DNA of 64,000 nucleotides, from assembly GCA_001662425.1 (NCBI GenBank), contig BDDC01000081.1:1-64000 (forward strand), written 5' to 3'. Positions 34,601-45,284 of this stretch are shown piece after piece; within the stretch, counting starts at the first letter, position 1, and each line of letters begins with the position of its first letter. The notes under the pieces were generated by a model, which did not search any database, was not told the DNA's origin, and saw nothing but the letters and a program-made list of their open reading frames with translations. Source of the stretch: Chlamydomonas sphaeroides (taxonomy: Eukaryota > Chlorophyta > Chlorophyceae > Chlamydomonadales > Chlamydomonadaceae). A program made the translations under genes and the position numbers.

Positions 34601-36625
34601 TGAACCCCCACTGCACCCCCGCGTCACAGGACAGCCCCCGCTCCCTCCTCACTTGAACTCGCAGGGCAGCAGCTGCATCATGTCTGCCGCCAGCTCGCGC
34701 ATCGTCACCCAGTGGCCCGTGGTGGCGTCAATGTTCTGTGCAGGGGTCGGGATCGGGGCCGGGGCCGGGACACAGCAGGCATCAAGACCAGCGCAGAGCG
34801 GTGGCCACCCGCCGCAGCAATGGAGTGAGTGTGAGGTCGCAAAGGCACCCGCTGCATTTGTGCGCCCACCTGGGGCATGACGCCGAACTCGACCATGGCC
34901 GTGATGAGCGATACCGCCATGTCGTCAGCGTGAGAGAACTGCCGCCGCTCGTGGCCGTCCGTGTGCGAGTGCACGACGCCGTACTTGATGCAGGCGTACA
35001 GCCAGTCATTGATGACGTGGCTCTTGGATCCGATGCGCTCCGGGCCGTACACGTTCCAGAAGCGCAGCTGGCACCACGGCAGGGCGGCGGTAGATGGGGT
35101 GCAGACGCAGGCAGTTGGAGGCCGGCGCCAACCCCCGTCTTCCTCCATACAGGTTCTTGACTTCGTCTGGGTCTTTCCCTCCATGTTCTTCAGCCGTTGT
35201 GCTGGCCTTGATCAGGCCCGTGCCTCTGTGTCTCACCGACTTGCCGAGCCCCGACGCCTGCACCAGCCTCTCGCCCTCAAGCTTGACCTTGCCGTACATG
35301 GTGGGCTGGTTGGACAGCCTGGGGGCGGGTGGGCAACATGCCCAGGTTTTGGTAGCCGCGCGGGGCGATCGGGCTCAAGGGGTCAGAGCCAAGTAGTCGG
35401 GGCTCGGGGGGTCCGGCCGTGGGCAATGGGGCCGAGGAGCCCCGGGGGCCCGGCCGTAGACCCACGGACCCGCGGCATGCGCTGCGTGCCCAGCGGCCAG
35501 GTGTCCGTGGCCAAGACCGGGGTGTGCACGGCGGTGCACGCTCTGGTCGGAGTCGCGTTGCGTACTGTGTGGCGCGTCCTCGTCCTCTCCTCTCTAAAGC
35601 GACGCCGGTGCACAGCTCACTGGCTAGAGGTGAAGATGTACGGGATGCCTCGCTGCTTGAAGTACGGCAGTACGGCGTTGTACATCATGACGTTGTACTG
35701 CCAAACCAGGTCCTGCACGTCACCTGATTGGCGTGGTGGGGTGGGTCCCGCCCGGCGGCGGGCACGGCGGCGGGCACGGGTGAGGGGGCAGCCGCGTCGG
35801 TATTTACCCCCCAACAGCATGGCAGCCGCTCACGCTGGCACACTGGATAGCTTCGCGTGGCAGGCTTCCCCTCATGCCTTCCCGCCCGCCCCAGGGCCCC
35901 CGGCAAGCGACCGCGCTCAGTAACCCGCGCCAGGAGCGCTTCTGGTAGCGCTTCTGCCTCTCCTGCGCTGTGCCCTTGCGTGCCCTGCCCCAGCAGCAGC
36001 CCGGGCGCTCACCCGCTGCCAGGAACTTGGAGCCGCCGACCTCACAGGCGAGGAAAAAGGCGAAGTCGATGGGCTGCTGGTCAAATGCGGATCGCAGCAT
36101 GGCCGGCAGCCGGAGGTCCATGTGCAGGCGGTTCTGGACCTCGAGCACCTGGGGCCGGGGCACGGCACGCAGGGTGCATTGCATGTTTCTGCATGTGACA
36201 CGCCACCAGCCAACGTTTGTAAACCCTTGCAAGCCACACGGGCGCGGCGATGAAGGTGGGGGAGCTCTTCGCGAGCGGGGGTGAGTTGAGGGGCTCGGGG
36301 CGGGGACTCGGTCGGACCAGGACACCTTATTGCAACTTGTCTGCCGGGCGCCAGTCCGTTTGTGTGAGGTCGGTGCGCGGGATACGGCCAGACTGCAGCT
36401 CACATTGAACCCGCGCTCCCTGAGCGCCCGCGTAAGCGCCGAGCCGACGACTCCCGCCGAGCCGAGCACCAGTACATTTCTGAGTTTGTCAGTTGGCGTC
36501 AAGGCCTTTCCTTCAAGCTTTATAACGGCCCCTCCACCATCCTGCGAGGACTGGTGCAAAGTTCGCAACGCAAGCGTTGTGCAGCCGTAGTACAATAGGG
36601 CGAATGCAATTGCTAGACTTCGCAT
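28618..36625 (-). CDS. Epimerase/dehydratase + GT2-like glycosyltransferase + FkbM methyltransferase fusion
   Basis: Exons: 36625-36404, 36148-36013, 35723-35621, 35318-35237, 35067-34870, 34735-34653, 34474-34151, 33951-33907, 33666-33588, 33422-33313, 33149-33012, 32916-32749, 32480-32252, 31925-31596, 31264-31107, 30713-30569, 30202-30068, 29907-29827, 29482-29372, 29040-28981, 28857-28618; 3177 nt, 1058 residues. Residues 1-23 form a hydrophobic signal or anchor. Domain 1 (about 50-275): SDR fold with GSAGVVG at 55-61, Tyr162-x3-Lys166, VYGPERIGSKSHVINDW. Domain 2 (about 325-650): YLSIIAVASNDEYG, NAGAARAQGRYLLFASADI, GGYLEVPQNSG. Residues 650-749: Ala/Gly/Thr linker with 12-residue repeats. 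Domain 3 (about 755-1058): FkbM-type, EEEYLEWLSLL, VAEFGARYGTW (SAM motif), CDVQGGE, IHFGTHGFELH. Likely role: making and O-methylating a glycan in the secretory path (inference). Acceptors of exons 12 and 13 were set by phase and are the weakest. Confidence 0.85.
29289..29359. repeat. 18-bp tandem repeat in intron 19 of the tri-domain gene
   Basis: Four copies of AACACAACACCCAYGAAC, an AC-rich minisatellite between exons starting at 29372 and 29040. Confidence 0.85.
30507..30545. repeat. ACGC(C/A) pentamer repeat in intron 16 of the tri-domain gene
   Basis: Seven to eight ACGCC or ACGCA units in a row, within the intron after exon 30713-30569. Confidence 0.8.
31721..31822 (-). repeat. Coding 36-bp repeat in exon 14 of the tri-domain gene
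   Basis: Three imperfect copies encode the unit LTANATGAAGGA (first copy PTANATGVADGA). Each has an Asn-Ala-Thr site that would be an N-glycosylation sequon if lumenal. It forms the linker between the glycosyltransferase and methyltransferase domains. Confidence 0.85.
32508..32583. repeat. 35-bp tandem duplication in intron 12 of the tri-domain gene
   Basis: Two identical 35-bp copies start at 32508 and 32543, and a third copy begins (TGTCGG) before diverging. Identity suggests a recent duplication. Confidence 0.85.
33737..33772 (+). repeat. GGCG repeat with G-quadruplex potential in intron 8
   Basis: Eight GGGC/GGGT units in a row on the plus strand; the transcript of the minus-strand gene would carry the C-rich copy. 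Confidence 0.8.
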
Positions 36626-37160
36626 TTGCAAAAGGTTTGTTTGAGGGGGCAAACAAGGAGTTTTTGCCGAATTCGGCGCCATTTACGGCTCGGTTGTACA
36701 ACGAGGTTCGGCCTCGCTTGCATGGCTTTGTTAGACTCCAACAGTTGCTGTACAGCACAACAAATAAATGCAATGAGCGCAGACCAATTTGCGCACAGCT
36801 GCCGTCGGTCAAACTTGTCAGGTGAACCCCTCGACTTATCCGTACGGATGGCCCCTATGCGTAGCGCCGGCCCGCTCTCTGCCCAATGCGCTTGCCACTT
36901 TAGGCCACATCCTTCGTACTACTCGAACTTCGAGCCCGAACCCACGAGGCCCAAAGCGGCACGGTGGACCGCTGGAGGGCCTGGGCCGCTGGAGGGCCTC
37001 GGCTGTAGGCCCGGCGCTTGGCGGCCCGCTCCCCGCTGATGTCCTTCGCGAAATCATTTTCTTGGTGTCCCCTGGCCATAACATGGGTTTTCTGCTTGAC
37101 AGCTAAGCCTGTGCGTGTACTTGCGGTCGCTTCGGCACCCTTTGGGGGCCTACTGTCGGC

Positions 37161-37180
37161 TAGGGGGGCGGAGCCCCCTA
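37161..37180. repeat. Palindrome, arms TAGGGGG and CCCCCTA
   Basis: A G-run and a C-run flank a short GCGGAG core, in a stretch unlike the surrounding DNA. Confidence 0.75.
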
Positions 37181-37349
37181 AATTTGTACCTTCGTGTCGC
37201 GACGTGCCATCCACATTAATGGCCGCCTCTTCTTTGGCGTGCCTTCCCAAATGCCCGTCGGCGGGCGAGTGTGGCGTAAGAGCCGCTCGGGCCATGGACG
37301 GACTTGAATCACAGCGCCGCTGTCGCCCTACCACTGGAAGTCGGGTGTG

Positions 37350-37370
37350 CCCAGGGGAGTCTCCCCTGGG
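37350..37370. repeat. Palindrome with 10-bp arms
   Basis: The left arm CCCAGGGGAG and right arm CTCCCCTGGG are exact reverse complements around a single T. Confidence 0.9.
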
Positions 37371-38308
37371 TGTGCCTGCAATGGCAGCCGCCGAGTGCCG
37401 GCAGCCCAGGGCCCCTCAGTCAGTGGACCGTGTAGGGAGGTCGTCATGATGCCTGGGGCATTGGCGGTGTCGACGGCGCGGCTGCGCAGGTACAGCCCAA
37501 TGCCCCGTGCATGTGCTGAGGCACATGGGGCTCACGGCTCCTTGGGCGCTGTACGACGGCATGCGACGTTGTACGGCTGGTGCTTTTGCATAAGAGACCA
37601 TCCGGTACCAACGCTGTGGTGCCTCCAGCTCTACGCACATGCCTTGCATATCAGTAAAAGCCCCCCCCCCCACACACACACATCCCTCGCAGCAGCAGCA
37701 ACGTCGCTTCCAGCCCCCTGTGCGCCGCCTTCCTGTTAGGTACTGCGTGGCCGCGACGACCGAGCCGTGCAAGAGCCCTTCCCCTTCCCCATACCAATTC
37801 TAACGGCGCCGCTGCAAGACCTCAAGTTCGTCGTCACACGTCGCCACCAGTGCAAACTCTGCGACTCCATCCAGACGCCGGCAGCCGCCACCTCGAACGC
37901 GCCTCACAGCGGCCAGCACCCAAGCCTGCTCGCGCTGCATGCCATGTTCATCCCCCATCCGATAAGGTCCACATGCCCACGCGCCGCGCGCCCGCAGCAG
38001 GTGCCTCTGCGGCCTTACCCGACCGCGCGCTCGCCCCAGTACCAACCCCCGCACCACCCTCTGGCAGCAATCCCGGACCCCGTGGTCGCCGCACTCCTAC
38101 CTCCCACGGCACGCCCCGGCCAACGCTGAATCCCCATTCCGGGAGCACTGCCACACGCCCCCGGCACCCCTTCGCCCTCTCCTTCACCCCTGCCCTAGTC
38201 GCGCGGCAGCGCCGCGCACCGTGCCGCCTCCACCGACTCATCAGCTGCACCAGCTCATCAGCTGTACCAGCTCACGTGTCATCGCACCCCGCTCCCTAGC
38301 CCTCCAGC

Positions 38309-41300
38309 TCAGCCCAGCAGCAGCTCGTCGTCCTCGTCGTCCTCGCTGCCCTCGCCGCCCAGCTCCACGTCCGCCGGCCCGTCCGCCGGGCCGTACACCC
38401 GGATCCAGGTCCTGCCGTACTTGCGGTCGCGCACCGCCACCAGCGGCCCCAGCGTGGCCGGCACCTGGTGCGACAGCTGCTTGGGGTACTCCAGGAACAG
38501 GATGGAGCGCGCGTGCAGCAGCGGCGAGGCCTCCAGCAGGCCCAGCAGCTCCGGGTACGACACCACCAGGTAAGGCGGGCAGATGGACAGGAAGTCGAAG
38601 GGGCCGCCTGCGGGGTCGGGGTCGGGGTCGGGGGCGGCAGGGCGTGCCGTGTCACGTGGGCTCAATGACAAGCCACGGTGTGCAGCGGGGCGAGGCAGCG
38701 GGGCGAGGCAGATCGCGGACGCACTAGGGCGTAAGCACGCGCGCGCTTGTGGCGTGTGCCGGCGCGAGGCCTGCCGCAGCCGGCGGCGGTACGGGGCGGA
38801 CACTTCATTGGAGGGTGGCGGGTGGCGCAGCCCTGGTTGTTGCGGCGGGGAGCCTGTGGCAGCGCGGCGCGCACCTGCGAAGCGCGGCGTGGCGATGGAC
38901 TTGCGCAGAAAGTCCTCGGCCTTCATGTTATGCACCACGGCCTGGCGCTGGAAGCCGCAGGTGGTGATGTTGCGCGACAGCACCTGGCGGCCAGCGGGCG
39001 GAGGGCGAAGGTGAGGGGTCAGGGCGGGGGAGGCAGGGCGGGGGCGAAGCTGCCAGGCGCCTCGCGTGCAGCTTGTACACGCGCCGACCGTTGAGAAACC
39101 AGCAGCCGCGCGCCGGTGCTAGCCGCCCACAGCGACGGTGCGCCCTGAGCAGAGCAGCCCTTGCCGCCGCCCCCACACCTTGGCCCCCCCATGCGCGCCA
39201 CACACCTTGCGGCACACCCACGAGTCGAGCTCGATGAAGTGCGCCTCCCCGCAGCCGCGGCTGAGCGCCTCCAGCCCCACGCTGCCGGTGCCCGCGAAGC
39301 AGTCCAGCCAGCGCGAGCCCACGGGCAGGCCGCCGCTGCTGCCGGCCTGCGCCTGCATCATGTTGAAGATGGCGGCGCGCACCTGCAGGGAGCGGGGCCG
39401 GGTGCAGGGGGATGGGGATGGGGAAGGCCGTTGGCGCGAGGACCCGTCAGGCCACACGCGGCCCTCAGCGCCTGCGCGCGGCAGGCTTGCCAGGTAAGGC
39501 TCACCCACCCAGCTCCAGCCCCTCTGCAGGGCTTCAGCGCCAGCGCGCCCCACCTCGCACACCCCCTCCTTCTCCCGCTCCGCCTCCAAATCGTCCCAGC
39601 CCGCCCGCCGTCTCCATCATGGGCCACCTGCCATCGCCAAACACCCAGCGCACCGCACCGTGCCCTCCCGCCCCCCTCTCCCCTTCTCCCTTACCCTTAG
39701 AGCCCCCTCCCCGCTCCCCAGCCCGCCCACCTCCTCCATCATGGGCCGCGTGGCGCGTGCCAGTCACCAGCGTGCCCTCAGTTTGCCCCCTCCGTCTCCC
39801 CCCTTCTCCCTCCCCGCCCCTCCCGCCCACCTTCTCCATCATGGGCCGCGTGGTGTCGCCGCGGCTGGACGTCAGCGTGCGGCCCGCGGCGCTGCCCGCA
39901 ATGATGCGCATGCGGCTGTGCATCTTGCCCTCCAGCACGTGCTTGCCGCTGGTCTTGCGCTTGAGCGCCGCCAGCTCCTCCTCCGCAGCCAGCTGGTGCG
40001 CCAGGTACTGCTTGACCTGGGGGTCGGGAGGGAGGTGGCGGCAGGGGAGGCAGGAGAGGGGTAGGGGAGGTGGGAGGCGAGGGGAGGTGGGCAGCGCGTG
40101 GGCTGGGCGCGGCGCCGAGGCCGGGCGCCGGCGTGGCGCCAGGCACCACCCTGGACGGCGCGCATCCAGAGGTATGGGCTCGCAGGGGCGATAGCACCCA
40201 GGGGCGGCACGGCGACAGCACGGGGTACGGCCACGGGGTACGGCCACGGGGTACGGCCACGGGATACGGCGTGTGGGTGCGCAGCCCTTGCCCGCTGCAT
40301 CCAGGTGCCGTCCGTACCGCGCCCTGCACCGTGCCCACCCTGCAACCCACGCATCCCCAGCCGCCAGATGGCTGGCCGGATCCGCACCTTGTGCGGCTTG
40401 AACAGCCGCGCCAGCAGCGCCTCCTGCTCCTCCATGTCGATGCCCGTGGCGCCGCCGCTGCCGCCCCACGACACGCCCATGTCCCGCTCCAGCGCCCGAC
40501 CGCCGTCATCGTCATCGTCGTCATCCACTGCTGAGACCTTGGCCGCAGCCGCAGCTTTCCTGCACGCGCCGGCGCGCCACACAGAGCGCCATGGTCGTGC
40601 GCTATTTTGAGCTAGGCCGCCGAGCCGCTGCGCTGCCGCGGCTCTGTTGGCACAGGGCTCGATGCAGGCCCCGCTGCTAGCTAGCTAGCGGTTACCACGA
40701 CAACACAGCCCGCCCACAGCCGCCCACAGCGCACCTGTCCGCCTTGCCGGCCGCTTCCCCTTTGCCTTTGCCTTTGGCCTTGCTCTTGACGATGCCCATC
40801 TCCTGCAGCAGCGACGTGCGCTTCTCCAGCTCGTCCAGGCCCCACTCCACCTCCTCGTCCGCCAGCGGGTCGTCCGCAGGCCCGCCAGCCGCCGCCGCCG
40901 CCGCGCGCACCGACGTCGCGCCGGTCCGCCGCACGGCGCCGCCGCGGCTGCTGCTAGCGCCACTGGGCCCGGCGGCGGCGCCGCTGGCGGCCCTGCCGCC
41001 GCCGTCGTCGTCGCGGTCGTCCAGGTCCGACAGGAACGCCAGCGGGTCGTCCTCCTCCTCCTCGTCGCTGCGCGCGCCGACGGCCTCGCCCGGCGCGCGG
41101 CGGCGCAGCTCGCGGCCGCTGTCATCGAAGTCCACCACCTCCTATAACGGGTAACGGCGTGGGCGACCGGTGGGCGCGGCCTCCCGGGCTCCTCGCCACT
41201 GCCCTCCCATGCCTCGCCATGCCCTCACGCCCCCACACTCCTTGGCAGCGGGTCTGGCCTGGGCGGCGGGGCGCCCCCAGGCCCTTGCGTCTCGCGCCCT

Positions 41301-43061
41301 GCCTCCGCCCTCAGCACCTCCAGCCTCCCTGCCGTACAGCACCTTCACGTCCCCTCATCCGGCTCCCTTCCCCTACCCTCAGGTCGCACCAGGTCTCCGT
41401 CCGCCTCCATGTTGAACTCAAAGTACTGCCGCGACGCACCCGCGCCCGGCCCCTTGCGCGGCACGGCTGCGCCCGGATTGTCCCAGTTCATTTCCACCGC
41501 CTCGCCCTCGCCCGGATCCAGCTCCTCGGGATCCACCCAGTCCTTCTTGCGGCCGGCTGCGCGCCAGGGAACAAGGGGTGTCCAGAAATAGTCAACATAT
41601 GGCAAGCACGACCCGCCCTGGGGTGATGACGCGTCGGTCGTGCGCATGAGGAACGATTGCGCTGGGTGTGTGGAAGGGGATGGGGCGCAGGGGCGGTGGC
41701 ACGAGTCACGAGTGCCAGGCCACACCTCCCGCGCTGCACGTCGAAGGCCAGGGCCTAGCGGAGTTTGCCCGGCAGCCCTGCCACGAGCTCCGCCTCGCGC
41801 GCGCTGGCAGGTTCAACGGTACCGTACATGCCCGAATCCCCATGCCCAAGGTATCCTGACCGATCAAGCAGGTATGGCCGAATGTCACCGAACCCCAAAA
41901 CACAACCGGGTGGGTGCAGCGCGGGACAGCGGGGAAGCGGCGGGCTGGCGTCGGCGGTGGTGGCTCCGGCGTTGCGGCCTACGTGCCCTCGCCGGCGGCG
42001 CTGCAGCCTTGGCGCCGGGCCCTGGCTGGCAGGCAAAGCCCTGGCTGGCAGGCGAAGCCCCCGCTGGCCCGCGAAGCCCCACCTGTCTTTGACAGCGCCT
42101 CCCGCCGTGCCGCGCCCTCGGCGGCCACCTGGGCCTTGCGACCGGCGCTGTGCGCGATGCGGCCTGTGGGGTCGGGGCAGCGCGGGGGCTCAGCACCAGG
42201 GCCGGCGACCAGGCACCACAGCGGCAATCCAATCAACAGGCGGCGGAAACAGCGCCTCCGGTAGCACGCGGCGACGCGTGGGCTGCAGGAGTGGCGGCTG
42301 CGGGTCCGCCGGGTCGCGGCGCATCATGAGTGCCGCAGCAGCGGCAATCCAATGCTGGACGGGCGGCACAGCGCGCTGCCGAGGAAGCGGCACCCACCCT
42401 CCTGCTCCAGCTGCTGCTGCAGTAGCGTCATGCCCATCACCCCCGCCTGGCTGCTCTTGTCCATGTAGCGCCGCTGCTGCAGCGGCAGCACGCCGTCCGC
42501 CGCCGCGCGCACCGCCTTCAGCGCGTCGTCCGACTTGCGCTGCTTCTTGCGGTCCTGCTTGTTGGCGGGCAGCGCGGCCGGCTTAGGCGGCGCCACGGCT
42601 GTGACGCCCCAGCCCTCGTCGAGCAGGCCGCCGCCAGCGTCGGCGCCGGCGGACGGCGAGGGTGCAGCGGGGGCGGGCGCGGCCGCCTCGAAACCGCCCT
42701 CACGGTCCAGGTCGTACAGCTGCGCGGCGCGGGTGTTGCCAGAGGCCGCGCCACCTGGCGGTGCACGTCGTCGCTGTGCAGCTGCGGCGCATGGCGGGGG
42801 ACCTGCGTGGCAGGCAGGGAGGGAGGGGAGGGAGGCGTGGGGCGGGGCCGGTCGCGGGCGCTGGGCCTGTGGACGAGCGGTGCTGCGCACCAGCCACGCA
42901 AGGACGCCGGCCATACCTGCGGCTGACTTTGCGGCACGCCAGAGGCCAGCGCGCTGTGGCGCTAGAACGGCTGGAAGCACCGGCGACGTGAGGCGCTCCG
43001 CGGGCGGCGCATGGCCTCCAGCCAGACGGCCGCCAGCAACGCCACCCAGAACGGCTGGCAT
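38309..43061 (-). CDS. RsmD-family 16S rRNA (guanine-N2) methyltransferase with long N-terminal extension
   Basis: Ten exons: 43061-42917, 42802-42398, 42163-42083, 41556-41390, 41141-40735, 40559-40388, 40016-39831, 39382-39206, 38983-38875, 38607-38309; 715 residues. The C-terminal 220 residues are RsmD-like: MRIIAGSAAGRTL near 495, RAAIFNMMQ, the SAM-binding motif WLDCFAGTGSVGLEALSRG, FIELD, then DFLSICPPYLV, in which CPPY (626-629) stands where bacteria have D/N-PPY. RsmD methylates a guanine of small-subunit rRNA; plant homologues act in the chloroplast, and the Ala/Arg-rich start (MPAVLGGVAGGRLAGG) would fit organelle import. The first 455 residues are unusual: Lys/Arg helices (NKQDRKKQRKSDD), an acidic and Ala-rich middle, and Lys/Gly runs. 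All junctions keep phase, so a fused or extended protein is favoured over two genes. Confidence 0.82.
40219..40270. repeat. 13-bp tandem repeat in intron 6 of the RsmD-like gene
   Basis: Four copies of CACGGGGTACGGC, the last with one change (GGGATA). Confidence 0.9.
42020..42080. repeat. 19-bp tandem repeat in intron 3 of the RsmD-like gene
   Basis: Two near-identical copies of CCCTGGCTGGCAGGCAAAG and a third diverged copy, just after the donor of exon 42163-42083. Confidence 0.8.
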
Positions 43062-43358
43062 TTAGAAGCCGCAAGCGTGAAAGCGCAGCGGCTGGCGTGT
43101 CAGGTCACGGACGAGTTGTGGCAACGGAGAAGACCGGGAGACAGGCCGCGAATGAGCGGCGTTGCGTGTCCACGAGGTATTCCTTATATCATCAAGTCTC
43201 AATTATAGGCCCCTGTGGTGAAACGTCGACTCTGGTTTGCCCGATGCATCCCGACACCAAGCGCAGGTTTGGCTACCGACAACCGCAACCTGTGCAACAG
43301 TACTACCTCTTAGCACAGACAATACCAACTTGGTTGCTGACAGCGTAGCGCTGCAAGC
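43062..43358. promoter_or_regulatory. Compact divergent promoter region
   Basis: 297 bases separate the start codons of the RsmD-like gene and the next gene on the plus strand. Both would be chloroplast proteins if the targeting calls hold. The centre (43180-43210) is AT-richer. Confidence 0.5.
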
Positions 43359-45284
43359 ATGCAGGCGTCGGTGGGCGCTGCAGCGCAGCCGATCGCCTTG
43401 TGCCGCAGCTCTAGATCACCCTATCATCCACCATGTGCACCTAGCAGTAGCGGACGCTCCGGCCCCGGCCTGCCTGCGCGGCGAGTGCTTGTGCAGGCGG
43501 GTGGCGACAAGGAGGACAAGAAGATCGAGCGCGAGCGCGAGAAAGCTGACTTCTCAGCAAAATGGGCCTTGCGCATCAAGAACTTCTTCAGCGGCCGCCG
43601 GCAGTACCTTGACGCGGCCAATGCCGCGCCTGTCGTCAAAACAGCCAAGGAGAAGGAGCGCGAGGAGGCAATTCAGCGGAAGATAGATGAGCTGCATGAG
43701 GCACGCGACCAGTACATGGAGGCGCGCGCGGCGCAGCTGCTGGAGGAGGAGGAGCAGGGGGGCCCGCGGGAGAGGCTCGTCGCCAGCGACATCGCCCGCG
43801 CCCGGCTAGACCTGTGAGGCCGTGGCGTTCCCCCCCGCAACCAATTGAAGCCTCAGGGGGGCGCACATGCGTTGTGCGCGCCGGCTGGACCCTTGCCGGG
43901 CCTTTGCTGGCCGGCCCTGACCCTCCCCGCCCCCCGCCCCGCCGTCGTGCTGCCCTGCCCACAGCGAAAGCAGCCCCCTCACGCGCGTGACACTGGCCAT
44001 TGTCCGCATGCGCGAATTCATTCGTGCTATCATCATGCTGCCCTTCAACCTCGTGGGCGCCGCCTTCGCCAGCTGGCAGGCGCTCTTCAGCTCACAGCGG
44101 TGAGCTGCGCCCGCCCGCGCCGCCGCCGCGGCCGCCAGCCGCTACCAAGCAGGCTGCGCATAGGATACTCACCGCCCACCACAAAGCGCCAGGCAGCACT
44201 CGCTCCGGTGCTGGCTTGTTGCCTCCCGAATGGGATGGGCAGCACTCCGGAGCAGCCTCGCCTACCCGCCGCCCTCGGCGGCCCTGCTGCCCACGCCTTG
44301 CGCCAGGCCAGGCGGCCGCGGCTCGGCTCCAAGCCGCTGTGCTGACGCCTCCGTCGCCCCGTGCCTGTCTTCTCCCCATCTTTCCGCCACTTGATCCACC
44401 CCCCAGCTACGAGAACTTCCTGATGTCGGAGGGCGAGCGCATTTGGTACTGGCGCAACCGCATGGAGAACGAGCGCTGGTTCTGGGAGGTCTATGTGTGG
44501 GACAGGCTGCTTTTCCGTGAGTGGCCCGGGCGCGTCCGGGGTCCGGTGCCATGGGCGGGGCACGGCACGGCTGGGCGCGCCGCGGCGCGCCGCGGACTGG
44601 CCGGGGACGGGGTCGCCGGCTGCGGCTTTGAAACACGGCGCTCAGCAGCGCTTGCGTGTCACACGTGCACCCGGCGGCCGGGTCACCCGTGCGCCGCCCA
44701 GCGCCATGCGCCCGGGGCCCGGCGCCATGGCGGGGACTGGTGTGCTGCTTGGCCGGTGGCATCTTGCATCGTGGCGCCGTGCATCGCCGGACGCCGCTGC
44801 CGAGCTTTGAGCAGCACCCCGGCCCCTGCCTGGCCCGGACCGTGCCACTGGCGCCCTGTGCACCTGGCGCAACGCGCTCCTCGGCTCGCAGGCCGCAGCC
44901 ATCACCGCTTCTGCTTGACACGCCCCGTGGCCCGCTAACCGCAATGCAACGCATGCGCTTGCTCGTCACCCCACTCGCATGCCCGGGATCCCCCTCTCTC
45001 GCCCTTCTCACACCCCGCCTCTCCTCGCCTCGCCTGGCCGCACCGCAGCCATCATCGCCATCGCCTGCTACGAGTACCTGGTGCCCAACCACTGGCTGTG
45101 GGTGCTGGCGGCGCCCATCGGCCTGCTCACGGTGCTCAACGGCGGCCGGGTGCCGGGGCCGCTCAACGCCGAGTTCTGGTACATCGCCTACCTGGGCTTC
45201 TACAAGAAGCTCTGGCCCGACATGCAGGCGTGGCTGGCCAGCAACCTGGCGGCGCCGGGCCTGGGGTTGGGACTGGGGTGGTGA
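43359..45284 (+). CDS. Unrecognised, probably chloroplast membrane-associated protein
   Basis: Exons 43359-43813, 43965-44099, 44407-44516, 45049-45284; 311 residues. I do not recognise the family. Residues 1-48 look like a chloroplast transit peptide (Ser/Arg/Pro-rich, ending near VLVQA). Then come a long charged helix (KEKEREEAIQRKIDELHEAR, likely coiled coil), an amphipathic or hydrophobic stretch (AIIMLPFNLVGAAFASWQAL), an aromatic-charged segment (GERIWYWRNRMENERWFWEV) and two hydrophobic spans (IIAIACYEYLVP; HWLWVLAAPIGLLTVL) before a Gly-rich end. The TGA in the first frame (43814-43816) falls in the donor GTGAGG. The ATG is the first of the frame and gives the targeting signal. Confidence 0.78.

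Larger units (their letters stand above)
36626..38308. other. Intergenic region with palindromes, 5' of the tri-domain gene
   Basis: 1.7 kb between the tri-domain start and the RsmD stop, both on the minus strand. The first 200 bases are AT-richer and should hold the promoter. Positions 36830-37450 differ from neighbours in base composition and carry two short palindromes. No coding chain is supported. Confidence 0.5.

Noticed and set aside
28618..36625. Three separate genes (epimerase, glycosyltransferase, methyltransferase)
   Set aside because: No stop codon, start signal or TGTAA separates them in the spliced path, and junction phases match through both domain boundaries. RNA data could still overturn this.
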